From positions 348,624,413 through 348,688,412 of the forward strand of contig NC_080672.1 in the NCBI RefSeq assembly GCF_030247195.1: a stretch of DNA of 64,000 bases, read 5' to 3'. Positions 24,188 through 36,484 of this stretch are shown one piece after another. The notes under the pieces were generated by a model. It made no database searches and was not told the DNA's origin. It saw only the letters and a program-made list of their open reading frames with translations. The position numbers were made by a program, and so were the translations under genes. The DNA is from Topomyia yanbarensis. Its lineage: Eukaryota > Arthropoda > Insecta > Diptera > Culicidae. Position 1 is the stretch's first letter; every line of letters starts with the position of its first letter.

Positions 24188-25211
24188 TCAATGCGTTAGC
24201 ACAACTGAGCCGTGGAGCGCACCTTGGGGGTCATTTGGTCCGTCGTCTCTCGCGTTTTCGTTTACGTCCATGTCATCATCGGTACTGCATTCATCTTGCT
24301 CATCGTCGGATGTTCTTATTTGTTGTTTGTGCTTACGGGTCGCTATTGTAAATCCTTCTTCATCGGTATTAGATTCCTTATTGGTGGTGTTGGTTGTTGG
24401 TTTGGAAACATTTGCTGTAATCGTTGTTACTTCGATGTTGGTAATGGCAGTTGGTTTAGTGGTACTGGGGCCGATCGTTGTTGAGCTGGTGCTTGTGAAT
24501 GCCCGGTCTGCAGTCGTTGGTTTACCAACTGGTTGTGGTTTAACATACGATGATTGTATACCGGCTTTGGTCGTATTAGGTGGAATTTCTTTAGCATTCT
24601 CTGCGCAAGGTTTCCCGTGGTGTAGCGGATGATCACAATATTGACTGGTAGGAATCTGTCCTGGGTGCGTGACTAGTATTCGTTGAGAATATTCAACACC
24701 ATGAGGTGATTTGCATGTGAAAGTTAAGTAAGAGGGAATAGGTTTTGTCGGACGCATTCTCACCACACGAACGCCGTTGCGGAGTCTTGGGAAGAAGTTC
24801 CTCCAAGTATCTTCCTTAACACTATTCACCTCTCCGTATTTTGACAGGATTTGTTTGATAGCGAAGGAACTAGTACGTGGTGCCAGGTCATGTATCTTTA
24901 TTTCAATACTGTCTACATCTATATACGTTGGGATACTGTGTAAAATGTCATTACATTCGATGACGTGTTTCATGTTGTTCTGGGAAGCGAATGATTCTGC
25001 TTGACTAATGTTTTTCAACATATTCAGTACCGCATGACATAAATGGTGGAATTGCACCGCATAAAGTACCGCAAGCTACGTTGAACTTCAAGTTCACCTT
25101 CAACATTTGCTCCCCTTCATGAATTGATGGTATTACCGGATATTTCGTGTAGTCAACAGCAACACAGTTTGCCCGCATCGTGATATACTTTTGCTTTGCA
25201 TTGTCACTCAT
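24188..25211 (-). pseudogene. LINE ORF1 (nucleic-acid-binding protein), one frameshift
   Basis: Starts at the ATG at 25211 (context AACAATGAGT, MSDNAKQKYITMRANC) and runs about 340 codons to 24188 with a single frameshift at about 25030-25060. The N-terminal half has an RRM-like stretch (IEIKIHDLAP, LSKYGEVNSV, TWRNFFPRLRNGV, PIPSYLTF). One Cys/His cluster, YCDHPLHHGKPC, follows. The C-terminal third is Thr/Ser-rich, then acidic (SDDEQDE, STDDDMDVNE). This is the ORF1 architecture of mosquito LOA/jockey-type LINEs, which coats the element's RNA. Its position between endonuclease and reverse transcriptase pieces is abnormal. A related fragment is at 47876-48010. Confidence 0.7.
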
Positions 25212-25229
25212 TGTTTGTTCACGTTTCAC

Positions 25230-25893
25230 ACACTAGGCAGAAGGAATCAATTTTTGCCTTTGCAAATAGACCAAGCGTCGCGCGGGTAAATTTGATTATT
25301 TGCCCTGCTATTGCAGCGGAGCGATTTCTAGCTTCTGAACTGAGCGAGATGAGAAACCGAAGTGATCTCCGACTTCTTCTCCAAGCTCGGAGGCAACTTA
25401 TACGTAGATCGATAATCGTCGTATTGCACCCGGCGACCGTTTCTCGGTTTCCCATCCCTTGGGATGGTCGCATTACACGCCCTTGTTAGAAGTGCCGTGA
25501 ACTCGTTCGCATTTAGGTTGAAGAGGATACCCTCAAATTTAAGTTCTTCGACGGACACGTTCCTGTGAAAAATCGCTGTTTTCCATCTTCACTCGATTAT
25601 ATATCTCCCACCTATTCATATTCATGTGTAGTTCATAGTCCTGTTATCAATGCTGTACCAGATCGTTTGGTGGTCGCTGTGGATATATCCTCGCACACTT
25701 TTCAGTCCATCTTTCCGGTTACTTCAAGGCTACAAAAATTGACACCGATAATGGATTGCCGGTTCCCCCTGCGGTAAGTGCCGATGATACCATTATTTGA
25801 AAGATCTATATTTAGCTTTGCTAGAGCATTCTTGATCGCTGATGGCCAGACAAAGTTCTTTTGATTCCAGCGTCTATCTCGAAAATTTCGCAT
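25230..25893 (-). pseudogene. LOA-like LINE endonuclease C-terminus and linker
   Basis: Minus-strand frames contain TYRRGNRQSIIGVNFCS then LEVTGKMDWKV (about 25790-25690), the typical end of an apurinic endonuclease domain of LOA elements. They are followed by FTALLTRACNATIP and ISCLRAWRRSRRSLRF (about 25500-25370), the Arg-rich linker before the reverse transcriptase. Several frameshifts and stops are present. The linker breaks off at about 25230, immediately before an ORF1 start, and its continuation (RAARTALNK...) reappears at 24160. Confidence 0.65.
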
Positions 25894-25899
25894 GTTTCT

Positions 25900-27339
25900 G
25901 GTTCTTGGAATATTTCAGAATTAATGTCACTTCGGCTTCTTGGAAAACGACTTATTCGATTTTCACAAGCTTAGCCTTAAATGGAAGGTTTGGTAGCAGA
26001 TTTTGATCTGATCAAGTTCATAAGAATCGCACATATGGCTGCGAAAATACGGTATGAACACTACGATCCCATATAAAATCTTTAATTGTCAAAAACTTTT
26101 CGGTAAAGCTCATGTATATTGAATATTGAACCACATATAAATCGCCAGGAGTCTGATTTGAATTCAGATTGTTTCCTTATCGAAATTATTTTCGAATACA
26201 ACGATCGATTATGTCTATCGACTGTTGCGTTTAAAATGGAATCGATTCAGAAGTCGGTCTGTATTAGCCTTTTCATGAGATTTTCGTTTGATAATACACA
26301 GATGGGTCCTTCCTTTCGCGACCAGCAAACGTTTCATTTGATGTTGGACTGGATCGATGATCTCATTTAAAATTCACATTTACCCGAGAATGGTCAAAAT
26401 AAAGATTATCATGGGATGGTAATTTCTAAAACTACCATAATAGTTTTCAGTTACGAAAAGCGAAATCTATGGAAGGTATTGTTGCTCTATAAAACGTGAC
26501 AATTTTTTGAATTTTGGTTATTTAAAAAAAAATATTTGCCCCTGATTTTTTTCAGCGATTTTGAAGGGGGGGGGGGAGGGTGACATAATTTTTAAAAAAG
26601 ATTCGCAATGGCCTAATTCCACGATTGCCAAGAGGAGTCGGGAGAAATGATGCATTTTTTAATTGAATTTACGTACAATTCAATTGTTTTTCAATGATTG
26701 GATTGTGCGTTTTATGTATTTGAAATGGTTCGTTTGTAAATCTTTAGTTCAAAGTATAAAATAAATAGTTTTCAAAATATGTCGTAAAAATAATTATTAA
26801 TTATTATTAATTATATTGGACGCAGCTTTTAGATTGTATTTCTTAGAAACAGTATGTTTATTATGTTTCTCTATTGTAGGGTAATAAGTAAAACCCGAAC
26901 GTTCTGACAGAGGAATTTTTCTAATAATGACATTGCTAAGCGTTCGTTCAGAAAATAAATCCAGTTGCGTCCTTCTCAAATGGTACAAGTCATAGTTTTA
27001 AGTCATTTTTAATGCAGACTGCAGTGTTTATCAATTATTCTTTGAAGTGTGGTTGCGGTAATACCGCGTGGTAAAAGCTCATTTCCCGCACTGCATCCGC
27101 TGGAAAAAGAATCTCACCGCACCGCAGTTTTTGCGGTGCGGGTGCGGTAAATACCGCGCGGTTGCGGTATTTACCGTAACTCGACGAACCCTAACTTGTG
27201 CTTACAACACTATTGGTAAAATTCAGCTCATTCTACAAATACCATCACTGTATGGAGAAAATATAAATTTTTAATATTACATAAGATTTTCCTGGCTTCT
27301 ACATATCTTAACCTTAACACAGGCATTTGTTGTTATGTT
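25900..27339. other. unassigned stretch with a GCGGT-rich patch
   Basis: No gene. At 27050-27185 the words TGCGGTA and TACCGC alternate in both orientations (for example GGTGCGGTAAATACCGC), a self-complementary pattern comparable to the ACCCG repeats at 49.5 and 51.3 kb and typical of the ends of some hAT-like elements. A poly-G run is at 26566-26577. Confidence 0.4.
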
Positions 27340-28010
27340 ATGAAAATGAGATTGAAGCAAGAGTAGAAACAGCGCCTATCGCACGTCAAATTGTTTAGAT
27401 TCAGAAATGTGTCCAAATCCACTGGCACCAACCTAATAAAAGTGTTCGGAAAACGTTTATCGACAGCTAGGAAGACTGGATCGAAGGAAAATCGAAATCC
27501 GGAGGCTGTAAAAACGGCAAGATGTTTCAAGTAGAACCTTGATCACTTCGTTCGAGATATCGCAAGCAAGCTGGGAGTGTTGTCTACAACCGTGCGTTGA
27601 GCTAAAAAACAAAGCGGACTGCCGACTTACAAGAGGGTAGTTGCTCCAAATCGTGACGATAAGCAAAACAAGTCGGCCAGATAATGCTCACAGAAGGTGT
27701 ACATGAAAATACTGACGAAGTTTGATAGCGTGGTACAGGGTGATGAAACTTAAGCTAAGGCAGACTTTAAACAGCTTCCTCGATAGTAATATTAAACGTC
27801 GATTGGAAGAGGAAAGGTGGCAAAGGTTTTCAAATACAATAAACTGTCGAAGTTCGTAAAGAAATATCTCGTGTGGCAGGCTATCTGTTCCTGTGACTTG
27901 AAGAGCGACATTTATATCGCAACCGGGACCATCAACCAGGAAATTTATGTTCAGGAGTGTCTGGAAAATTCATGTTTCGATACATCAGTACATCATCTGA
28001 GAATATGTGT
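27340..28010 (+). pseudogene. mariner (ITmD37E-like) transposase relic
   Basis: Across frameshifts the plus strand reads LSTARKTGSKENRNPEAVK, DIASKLGV, SGLPTYKRVVAPNRDDKQ, KILTKFDSVVQGDET and then an open frame from 27817 with FVKKYLVWQAICSCDLKSD and TINQEIYVQECLE. The order and words match the better-preserved element at 31.4 kb (ASKYLIWQAICSCGLRSE, TVNGEIYKSECLE). The catalytic domain beyond the first Asp region is missing and no TIRs are visible, so it is an older, truncated copy. Confidence 0.75.
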
Positions 28011-28757
28011 TACGAGTTTATTAATATATTAGATAAAGTGCTTGTCTTTCTGAACTAAATAGCAGTTTATAGGATTTTTTAGCATTTTCTGAAGAATACA
28101 CCAAAGAACTTCATTTCCCATTTTATTTTTTACATGAATTGCTATAAATTTATTTGAATAGTTTCTTTTTGCAGTATTTGGCCACACATTATCAATGGTA
28201 CGCACTTTAAGTGAAAGGTTAGATTGACTTTATATCGAAATCTGAAATTGTGAGTAATATATATTTTATCAAGAAAGCTCAGAATGAGCGCTCCATTACG
28301 CATTTACTGGAACCGCTTATGATTTAAGGGCCATTACGTCGTATTCCAGTTTTGTCCACTGTTTCTTATGCTGCGTAGACGCAAATTTAAAGAATTTTCG
28401 AAAACATAAAAAATAAACCATTGATAATTCAATCCCTTTACAGAGTTTTCACCGCCTGATTTATGGAGCCAGCATCACCAAAGTGATTTCAATTGCAATA
28501 TTTCATTACATAACAGCTGATTCCAAAATATGCAGCTCTAGTGATCATAGTTTAAATCAATTAAACAATCTCTGAAACGCATTTACTCAATCTCACTTTG
28601 TTTTGAAAGCACTTCTTAACCACAACAAAAAGTCAAGGTAAACTTCATCCTCAACGGAATATAATCATGAATAGCCTTTATATTTATTTGAAAATAAACC
28701 AAATAAAACCATTTAACGCACACACATACACCTAACTATAAATGCACCAAACACAGC
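28011..28757. other. 3' flank of CRAL-TRIO gene 2
   Basis: No gene recognised. On the minus strand AATAAA lies at 28683-28688, 70 nt past the gene 2 stop codon, and is the likely poly(A) signal. Confidence 0.5.
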
Positions 28758-29823
28758 TCAATCCACCTGCAGCTTCCGGAACGTACCGATCGCTCCGCTC
28801 TCCAGCTCGGAGTTGGTGGATTCCTTCCAGTATTCCGACCCCTCAGCAACGTCCATGTCCATTTCGTCGTGAGCCAACAGCTTCGGGCGCAACTGCCGAC
28901 AGAGCTGCTTGTAGTTTTCAATCAACTCCGCTTGCGGAATCTTACCACCGTACTCCTTTGGCAGCAGATTCTTGTCCACCCTGGTGTAGAGCTCTTCCCA
29001 GTTGCGATGGCACTGTAATTATGAAATAAAAGGCACGTCACAGATTAAAACCTCACTCCGAAGAACGCACTCTGAAAAAGGAAACAATACTCACAAACAC
29101 TCGATTCCGCAGCTTTTCGTTGGCCAACTGAAGAGCAAAATTGGCCACCGTCAGTGCTGCTGGCGGCGTATTGACAAAGTGCACCTCCTGAGTACGCATC
29201 GGCGTTGCGTTGTTTAGCACTCTCGTCAGCATACGTATTTCATTGAAGGACACAATATTCAAGTGGGCGAGTGTGATCTTTGAGAAGTCATAAATAAGCA
29301 CAAAACCTGCACACTGAACTTCATTAACATCATGTAACACCTCGGCCGCCAGCATATGAATTCTGCAGGCGTGGGCTCCCGTGAACTTGGCCGGATCAAC
29401 ACCGGATGCTTCGCTGAACATTAACGTGCGCCCCTTGCTGTCCCGTTCGGCCAGTGGAAACAGATAGCCGGAATCGACCAGAGCACCCAGTTCCGGTTCG
29501 TCGACATCCAGCCGACTGAACCATTTCTTGTGCAGAACGCGAGCCGCCAAAAATCGTTCCAGCATTTTTGACGAATTGATAAAATTGTATTTTTTGGTTC
29601 TCAGAAATCGAAGCAGAAACGGTGCATCTGTGCGGACTTTTTTGATGTGAGGATGCTTGGCGATCCAGTCCCGGAATTGCTTCAACGATTGTTCGCGTAT
29701 GTTGTCGTCTTCGCGGAGGTATTTCGTTGCAAGATTTTTGAAGAAATCGTCCAATTCGGGCATATTGTCATCGTACTTTTTGGGAGCCTTGTCCAGACAG
29801 GGAGCCAACACTTCACTCGGCAT
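28758..29823 (-). CDS. CRAL-TRIO (alpha-tocopherol-transfer/retinaldehyde-binding-like) protein, gene 2
   Basis: Exon 1 is 29095-29823 and exon 2 is 28758-29012, with an 82-bp intron (donor GTGAGT, acceptor AATTACAG) at the same phase-0 position as genes 1 and 3; 327 aa. The start is the ATG at 29823 (context GCCAAAATGCC, MPSEVLAPCL); the upstream in-frame codons begin only with TTG. CRAL-TRIO-N spans about residues 40-92 (FLLRFLRTKKY). The lipid pocket region contains AGFVLIYDFSKI, EVHFVNTPPAA and LLPKEYGG; the protein ends GAIGTFRKLQVD. Expected role is cytosolic transport of a lipophilic ligand. No TATA box is visible upstream, where the leader region is GC-rich with a CGCGCGCG run, unlike its two paralogues. 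Confidence 0.94.
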
Positions 29824-29841
29824 TTTGGCAGAAAACAACAA

Positions 29842-31200
29842 AAACTCTCACTCGAGACGCGCGCGCGTGCAAACAAATTAGCGCTGAATCTCCAAAATCG
29901 CGGTTAGCACTTCTTCGATGCGATGAGCTGGACAATCCTAGAAATCAGCTCCGTACGCGATGGTCCTCCAATGCAAACTAAGCGTCGGCAGCGAGATGGT
30001 TTTCTTTTTTAATAAATTGATGTATGTACGACTCATTACCGGAGCTCCCAGCATCGGCGGCTGTGATGACAGTGTATTGAGATTTTGGGCGCATATTCAT
30101 CCACCATGCCCATACAGTCTCGCGCTTAGGTAATTGCGCCAATGCAATGGCTTGAAATGTAACGAGACAACACTTCATTGCGTGGTGGCGTTTCGGCGTA
30201 GTTGGGAGAACCAGATTTACGGGAGACTCGGACAAATTGAAGTTTTGTTGAACTTTCGGGGGTAGACGTGTTGGTAGCAAAAAATAATTCGTTGCTCACT
30301 TATATCATGACCGCATGAAAAAGTTGAAGTACCAGATCTATCCATGCTGTAATAATAATTCTTTCACCCACCGATGCGAGCTTGCATTGAACTTTTGTTT
30401 TCATACATACAGTGAGAAACAGAAAGAATTGATGGCATAGTAGAAACTGGATTTAGTGCATGGTCGCTCGTGATTGACTTTTTTTTTTTATCCAATACTC
30501 GTATTTGGGTGCGATTTTGATAGTCCGGACATTTCGCTTTAGCGTATACATTAGTAATTCGCGAGTTCAATTTGCTAACTGGACTTGATTTATAATGGGA
30601 AGGGGGTCATCTACCTGATAATTATAGCACGGAAAGCTCATTTTTATAACATGTGTAATATTAGAAACTTTTCGAAAACATTACCATTTAGTTTCGCTTC
30701 ACAATTCGCATGTTTTTTTCTTCTTCGTTTCGTAAAATTTGGGGCGCGTTGCCAAAAATTATATATTAAATTATTATTAGATATAAATACAAAGTTTTTT
30801 TTCTACCATCATAAAAAAAAATTATTTGATTACAGGTCCACTGAGCGTCGCACCGTGCCTCAGGGCTTAAAATACTGATGAGGTCTTCTAATTATCTACT
30901 TAAGCATTTGAATCTCAATTAAGGAAATTTTAAGAAGACGCGCGCGATTTACATATATTTCGCTTGAGATATGCAGTTAGTAAAGCAATAACGATAGTCC
31001 CTGTCTATTATGCTAGTGTATATACAACGAACAAAATCCTGTGACTGTGGAACATAAATATAGCCTAACTATATTGATTTCAAATTTGTGCTTGAAAAAA
31101 TTAGTATACTGGAGATGTTAAGTAATCTTTATTATTCGCCTACAAAAAATATGTGTCCAGTTGCATCGCGGAGCGCCGAAAAATTGTAGTACCACGTTGA
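29842..31200. other. upstream flank of gene 2, nothing firm
   Basis: GC-richer up to about 30280, where a 100-codon minus-strand open frame (29978-30280) has no recognisable domain. The rest is AT-rich and unassigned. Confidence 0.35.
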
Positions 31201-31428
31201 AATTTCGTTTTTTTTTTTTAATTTTTCGATTTTTTAGGGTAAATCATGCATGAGTTCAACTGTTAGGCCCTTTTTCAAATTTCTGATCACGAATCGTCGC
31301 TTTTGTGCTATCTTGTGACAAGCGCCATTTTGTACATTTCGAGAAAAACGATTTTTAAAGTTTGGGATTGAATATCATGAAACTTATAAATGGTACAAAC
31401 AATTCAGAGAAGACAATTGTTGCTTCTA

Positions 31429-32706
31429 AAGGGCGAACACGAAATTATTGCGACACATTCAACAGGGCATAATGGGTAAAAATCAACCAAATTTTGCACA
31501 CTTTCTCATTGATGTGTATTGTTTACATGCTGTCAAACCCGAAGTCGTGTTTTTCGATTCAACGAAATTGGAGGTGAACCAACGCGAGTCGCGAGAACAA
31601 ATTCTTTCCAAATACCTGGAATTTCCTGACCTGTCACACCGGCAGTTGGGAAAAATGTTTAACATTCACCATTCAACCGCCTCCAGAGTGTTCAAGCGGT
31701 TCCAGGAGCGGTTGACGTTGGACCACGGCAAAGGAGCTGGAAGAAAACCGGGACCGGAGAACAAAAAGACGGAGGGGAAGTTGAAGCGGATGATTAAAGC
31801 AAATCCCAACGTCTCAAGCCGTGATTTGGCTAAAAAGATCGGCATGTCGCAGAGCTACGTCCAGAATGCAAAGAAGAGAGCTGGACTACATACATACAAG
31901 GTACAGAACTTCCCAAACCGCGATGAGCGGCAAAAATCGACGGCTAAAACTCGGGCACGGAAGCTCTACGAGAAGATGCTGACAAAATATGGCTGCTGTG
32001 TGACGGACGACGAAACGTATATAAAAGTCGATTTTAAGCAAATTCCGGGGTTGGAGTTTTTCACCGGCAAGAGCAAGTTCTATGTGGACGACAAAATTTA
32101 AGAAGAAGAAAATTTATAAGTTCGCCTCCAAATATCTCATTTGGCAGGCCATTTGCTCTTGCGGACTGAGGAGTGAGCCTTTCGTGACAAAGGGCACAGT
32201 AAATGGCGAGATCTACAAATCTGAGTGCCTCGAGAAGCGTTTTTTGCCGTTCTTGCAGCAGCATAACGAAGCTCCGCTATTTTGGCCAGATTAGGCATCA
32301 TGCCACTATTCTAAAAGTGTCCTGGAGTGGTATGAGGCCAATTCTGTCCATTTTATTCCAAAGGACATGAATCCGCCAAATTGTCCGGAGCTGCGCCCGG
32401 TGGAGCAGTACTGGGCAATAATGAAGCGGGAACTTCGGAAGAGCAAGAAGACAGTCAAAGACGAGAAGGACATGTTAAGAAAATGGAAAAAAACTGAGAA
32501 ACTGGTACCGGATGACACTATAAAGACTTTGATTGTGGGCATCAAGCAAAAATGCGTTACACTCAAGGCTCCATCGATTAAGTTTTCTTTTGATTTTTGA
32601 CGTAAATCTATGTAGAAAACTACCCTAAAATTTTGGTTTGATTTTAAACATTATAAGAAAAATGGCATGACATTTTCGGTGTCGCAATAATTTCGTGTTC
32701 ACCCGT
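31429..32706 (+). mobile_element. mariner-like transposon of the ITmD37E type, complete ends
   Basis: 1278 bp with 28-bp terminal inverted repeats (26 of 28 identical; core CGAACACGAAATTATTGCG) flanked on each side by TA (31427-31428 and 32707-32708). Ends, length and the TA duplication all fit Tc1/mariner. It encodes a transposase with two disabling lesions, so it is complete as a DNA element but not autonomous. Confidence 0.92.
31472..32600 (+). pseudogene. ITmD37E-type transposase, one frameshift and one stop
   Basis: From the ATG at 31472 (MGKNQPNFAH) it has paired helix-turn-helix segments (SHRQLGKMFNIHHSTASRVF and SSRDLAKKIGMSQSYVQNAK). The first catalytic Asp is in VTDDETYIKVDF. A frameshift near 32095 follows DDK, after which FKKKKIYKFASKYLIWQ continues. 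The second Asp is in FWPD, directly before an in-frame TAG at 32292. The last acidic residue is the Glu of ELRPVEQYWA, 37 residues after the second Asp, giving the DD37E spacing that defines this mosquito mariner family. It ends at 32600 after APSIKFSFDF. Confidence 0.9.
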
Positions 32707-33345
32707 TACCTATTCTATATTAATCTCTCAAATATTATGAAGATCGGTTGACTATGTTTCGAGTTTTGACTAAAATTGTAAACAAAAGTCGCACTCACAC
32801 GTGTCATAGGTGTGCATTGATGAAAAAATTGTATGACGCGTCATAATCGTGCATGGAAAATTTTCCATAGAAAAAAAGCACCACTTATGCACTTTTATTC
32901 ATATCTTTGGTTTAATTTGGTCTATAAACAATCGGTTAGATGCATTTTGAAGGAAATGAGTCAGGGAATCTAGAAAAATAGTGATTTTTGGTTACAGTGT
33001 TGCCAAATAGGCAATATTTCTAGTTTAAAGCTAAAACTGCGTTTTTCTCCCAATACATGTATTTTTCTTTTGAAAATTATTATGCCATTGTGTTCCTACG
33101 ACATTTTTACACTTAAACGCAACTAAAACTGCATTATAACTTGGGCCAATCCCAAGATATAATGATTTGAAGCAAAAAATTCACAATTTCTAAACACTTT
33201 TCTCGCTATAACCAAGCAAAGTTTTAAAATTCAAGAAACGCCATCTTGTAGAGATTCGTTAGACGAGTAATGTGACATATCTAACTCAGATTACCCCAAA
33301 ATGGCGTTTGTCATAAGATAGCACGGAATACGGTCATCTATATTT

Positions 33346-35230
33346 TCAGAGGAAAATGTCGTCAGGCATCTCTCCCATACCATTGGGATAGATGCCGCAT
33401 CACAATTGCGGGTAAGATGCAACACACGATAATTGAGGATTCGTAGCTAAAATTTAGTAAATTTTGGAATGAAAAACGAGAATTTCACCGAATAAATGCT
33501 TTTTCAAGATGCTTTCAAGAATAAAACTTAGTGGTGTAAATTCATTGTATTCTCCTACGTCCAAAATCTTATTTTAAGGAATCCCTACCAACACATAGAT
33601 ATGGATCGCTCATACAAATAAAAGCATAAGCATAAGAGATCACCCGTGGTTTCTATTCCGTTATTGACCAGAACCAATTTAGATTGTAAAATGTTCATTG
33701 TAACAACATGCTTGGGAATAGAACGATGAGCCACATTGTACAATCTATATTGATCCCTAAATGCTGATCAATACCGCCGCCGACCACGTCCAAGGAATGT
33801 TAGTCCAATACATATCGCTGCTGGAGACCGACGAATCCTCTGCATCTCCACATGTATCACGAGAAGGGGAGATTTGTTAGTAAGTGTGCCAGCAGCGTAG
33901 CCTTATCATTTAAAATATTGCTCTGGGCAGCCGGCTGCCGAGAATTTAGGAAATTCATCATTTGTTGCGTTCCTGCGATTGGTTAAATATGCAAATTAAG
34001 CTCCGGAAGCCTGTTTATGAGGAGCACTTCTTATATTTTAATAATTCAGTATCGTTCAATTTTCTATCACGCCGCGAATGTTTTGCGTATTCTGCCGTGC
34101 GTGTGAAAAGTTTTCCCGGCGATCGTTTGAATAAAATTCCGAATCTTATAAATCGTTGCAATTGTACGTGGTTTCGTAGTGAGAGGAACTTTTACTAATC
34201 TTGAATTGCAAAAATAGAATGCTGATTCGTTTCGTTTTCGTTTTCTCGCGTGTATTATTTATTGTTATGTTAACTACTTGTTATACTAAGTACCTACTAG
34301 ATAAGTGTAAAACATGAGATAGTTGAAAGAATTACAGTTCTGAATGATGATATAGAATATGGAATTTCTTTTAAGTTTAAGGGGACATAGGAGTCTCTTA
34401 TTCCGCCCTCCGACACAATTTTTTTTTTCACTGAAACGGAAAGGCAAAACGGATTGAGGCCCTTCTTGAAAACTACAAAAAACGGCCCTAAAAAACAACC
34501 CCCAGTTTTACGCGAAATCCCGTTAAAAGAGTCGGATGCACAAAATAGATGCAACGCGGCACCATGAACCGGCGCTCGCACGTTTACCGATAATGAACAA
34601 CCCTTTTTACACAAAACATGTCCCATAAACTCTGTTGTCGCACTTCAAGTCCACCCTCACCACGTCACCGACCAATACTAAAGCCATTCTATGAACCGTT
34701 TCTGATTAGCTGTTACCTTCCCTGACATTTCGCGGGTGTATCCAGCGTCCGGCAAAATCGTCGATTCGGTCCAACACTCAACAAACATGACCAACGAAAG
34801 ACGCTTGCTGAGGAGCCCTCAGAGAGCTGTCAAACATACATCACATGGAAAAGTAAATGATCGATTTCTGTTGAGCGAAAACACCATAAGAAATCCTAAT
34901 CACCACAAAACTAACACATAAAAACAATGTTCACAGTTGATTGCGCCATTGCATTCCGCTTTGTAGTGGAATTTTATAGTCTAATTGGAAAATATATTAG
35001 CAAATTACTTCCTTGTGCGATGCCGTTTTGCGTGTTCCGGCAATCGCAATTTTACACACGCTTGTTATGTACTCAATACATGTTTTCAATGCTCAAATAT
35101 TTTCACTAGCCACCACAAGAGTTCCACGTTAACTCTACACTTATAGCACTTTTTCACTTTTGGCTACTTTAAACACTTGAAAAAAACAGATCTATTGGGA
35201 CACCAAAAATCTGCTCATTAGCATTTCAGT
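33346..35230. other. 1.9-kb unassigned stretch
   Basis: No protein domain, RNA gene or element end recognised. Moderately GC-rich patches at 33770-33950 and 34500-34860 may be remnants of unidentified repeats or single-copy sequence. Confidence 0.35.
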
Positions 35231-35234
35231 GATA

Positions 35235-36470
35235 CCAAAAAAACCTGTTTTAATCCACCTAGTGGTGCAATTGTGCCTTTCTCATTTATCCAAACTATGA
35301 TTTATTAGCTGGTTCCGTTCAATAAAACGGGGATATATCTATTATATTCTTATTACACTTGGTAAGTATATATAACTACACGACTACCACGAACCTGATG
35401 AGCAATATGTCGACACTAACACACTTGAATCAAGTAAAAATATAATATTTAGTTAGCTTAATCAGCGTGAGTTCAATGTTGGCTTTATGCTAACATATTT
35501 TAAAATGCGGGTTTGTTTGGGACGGGGCGGGTATGATTAGTGGGAGGAGGGAGGATGCGTCGGCAACCACCTAACTTACTTTGGTATACGGGAAGAAGAG
35601 TGAAGGGAATGCGGGTGTGAGGTTAGTCTGAAGGGGGGGGGGGGGGGGATGGGGTGAGAGAGGCGGAAGTGGTGTTAGAGGAAGGACGGGGAGGGGTGGA
35701 TGAGTGTGCAATACCCAGCTGCATATTATACCTTCGAGTTGAGACTAAGCTAGTTTAAATTGGTTCAGTCATCACCGAAGCGGCTTAAGTTCTGGAAAAT
35801 GCCCGGAACCCGGGACTTCCGGAATCATGTGAACAATATATTCCAAGAATCTGTGATGTGTGAATCAAGTGATCTAGGCCTGCGAATCGAAGTACATTTA
35901 ATGTTCATTTCAATAGACTTTTAACCTATGAGGTATTACGAATATACCGGTTCCAGTGTGACCGCAATAACCAACCTATAACTCCGGAACCACAAGTCAG
36001 AACTGAATGAAACTCAATAGCAGTCAATGGGAGTATTATATCTTTCATTTGAAATCAAGTTTGTAAAAATCGGTTAGGAGTTTTCAGGGAAATAGGTGTG
36101 ACATTAGCTCAGGAACTTGGCGAGTTCCCCGAAGGCATCAAGAATCGTCATAGGTGGCCAATGTGGTCAAAGCTACTTTGATTGGCCATTAGTGATCTAG
36201 ACCCGCAAATCCAAGTAATGATGAACCCATTTGAATTTGTATTACTTCATTCGAACATCATAGGTCTGCCAGTTTATATGGGAATTTGCTGTGTGATCAC
36301 ACTCTTCAACCCGTAACTCCGGAATCCGAGGTCCGATTAACTGAAAATTCAATAGTGTTTTATGGGAGCGTTAAACCGTTCATATGAAACTAAGTTTGTG
36401 TAAATCGATTCAGCCATCTCTGAGAAAATTGAGTGGCATCATTTGACACACACATAGACACAGACATTTT
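35235..36470 (+). repeat. dispersed repeat R, 3'-truncated copy
   Basis: Starts CCTGTTTTAATCCACCTAG and GTGCCTTTCTCATTT, passes the G-rich tract with a 17-base poly-G run (35633-35649), then TAACTCCGGAACC blocks, and stops at ACACAGACATTTTCTGAT where the terminal ATGAGAAAGGC end should follow. Element V begins within about 15 bp. This copy lacks the 881-bp insertion seen in the 1.6-kb copy. Confidence 0.75.
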
Positions 36471-36484
36471 CTGATAAATCAAAT

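Larger units (their letters stand above)
31290..33345. mobile_element. element W: inverted-arm repeat hosting the mariner
   Basis: GTGCTATCTTGTGACAAGCG with CCATTTTG (about 31305-31335) recurs in inverse at about 33297-33330, with about 26 of 29 positions shared. The two arms enclose the mariner at 31429-32706 plus about 700 bp of AT-rich, non-coding DNA. The outer ends are not clear, so the coordinates are approximate. Confidence 0.45.

Noticed and set aside
29978..30280. 100-codon minus-strand frame as an upstream exon of CRAL-TRIO gene 2
   Set aside because: Gene 2 already has a complete N-terminus and good start; no splice donor links the two and there is no family similarity.
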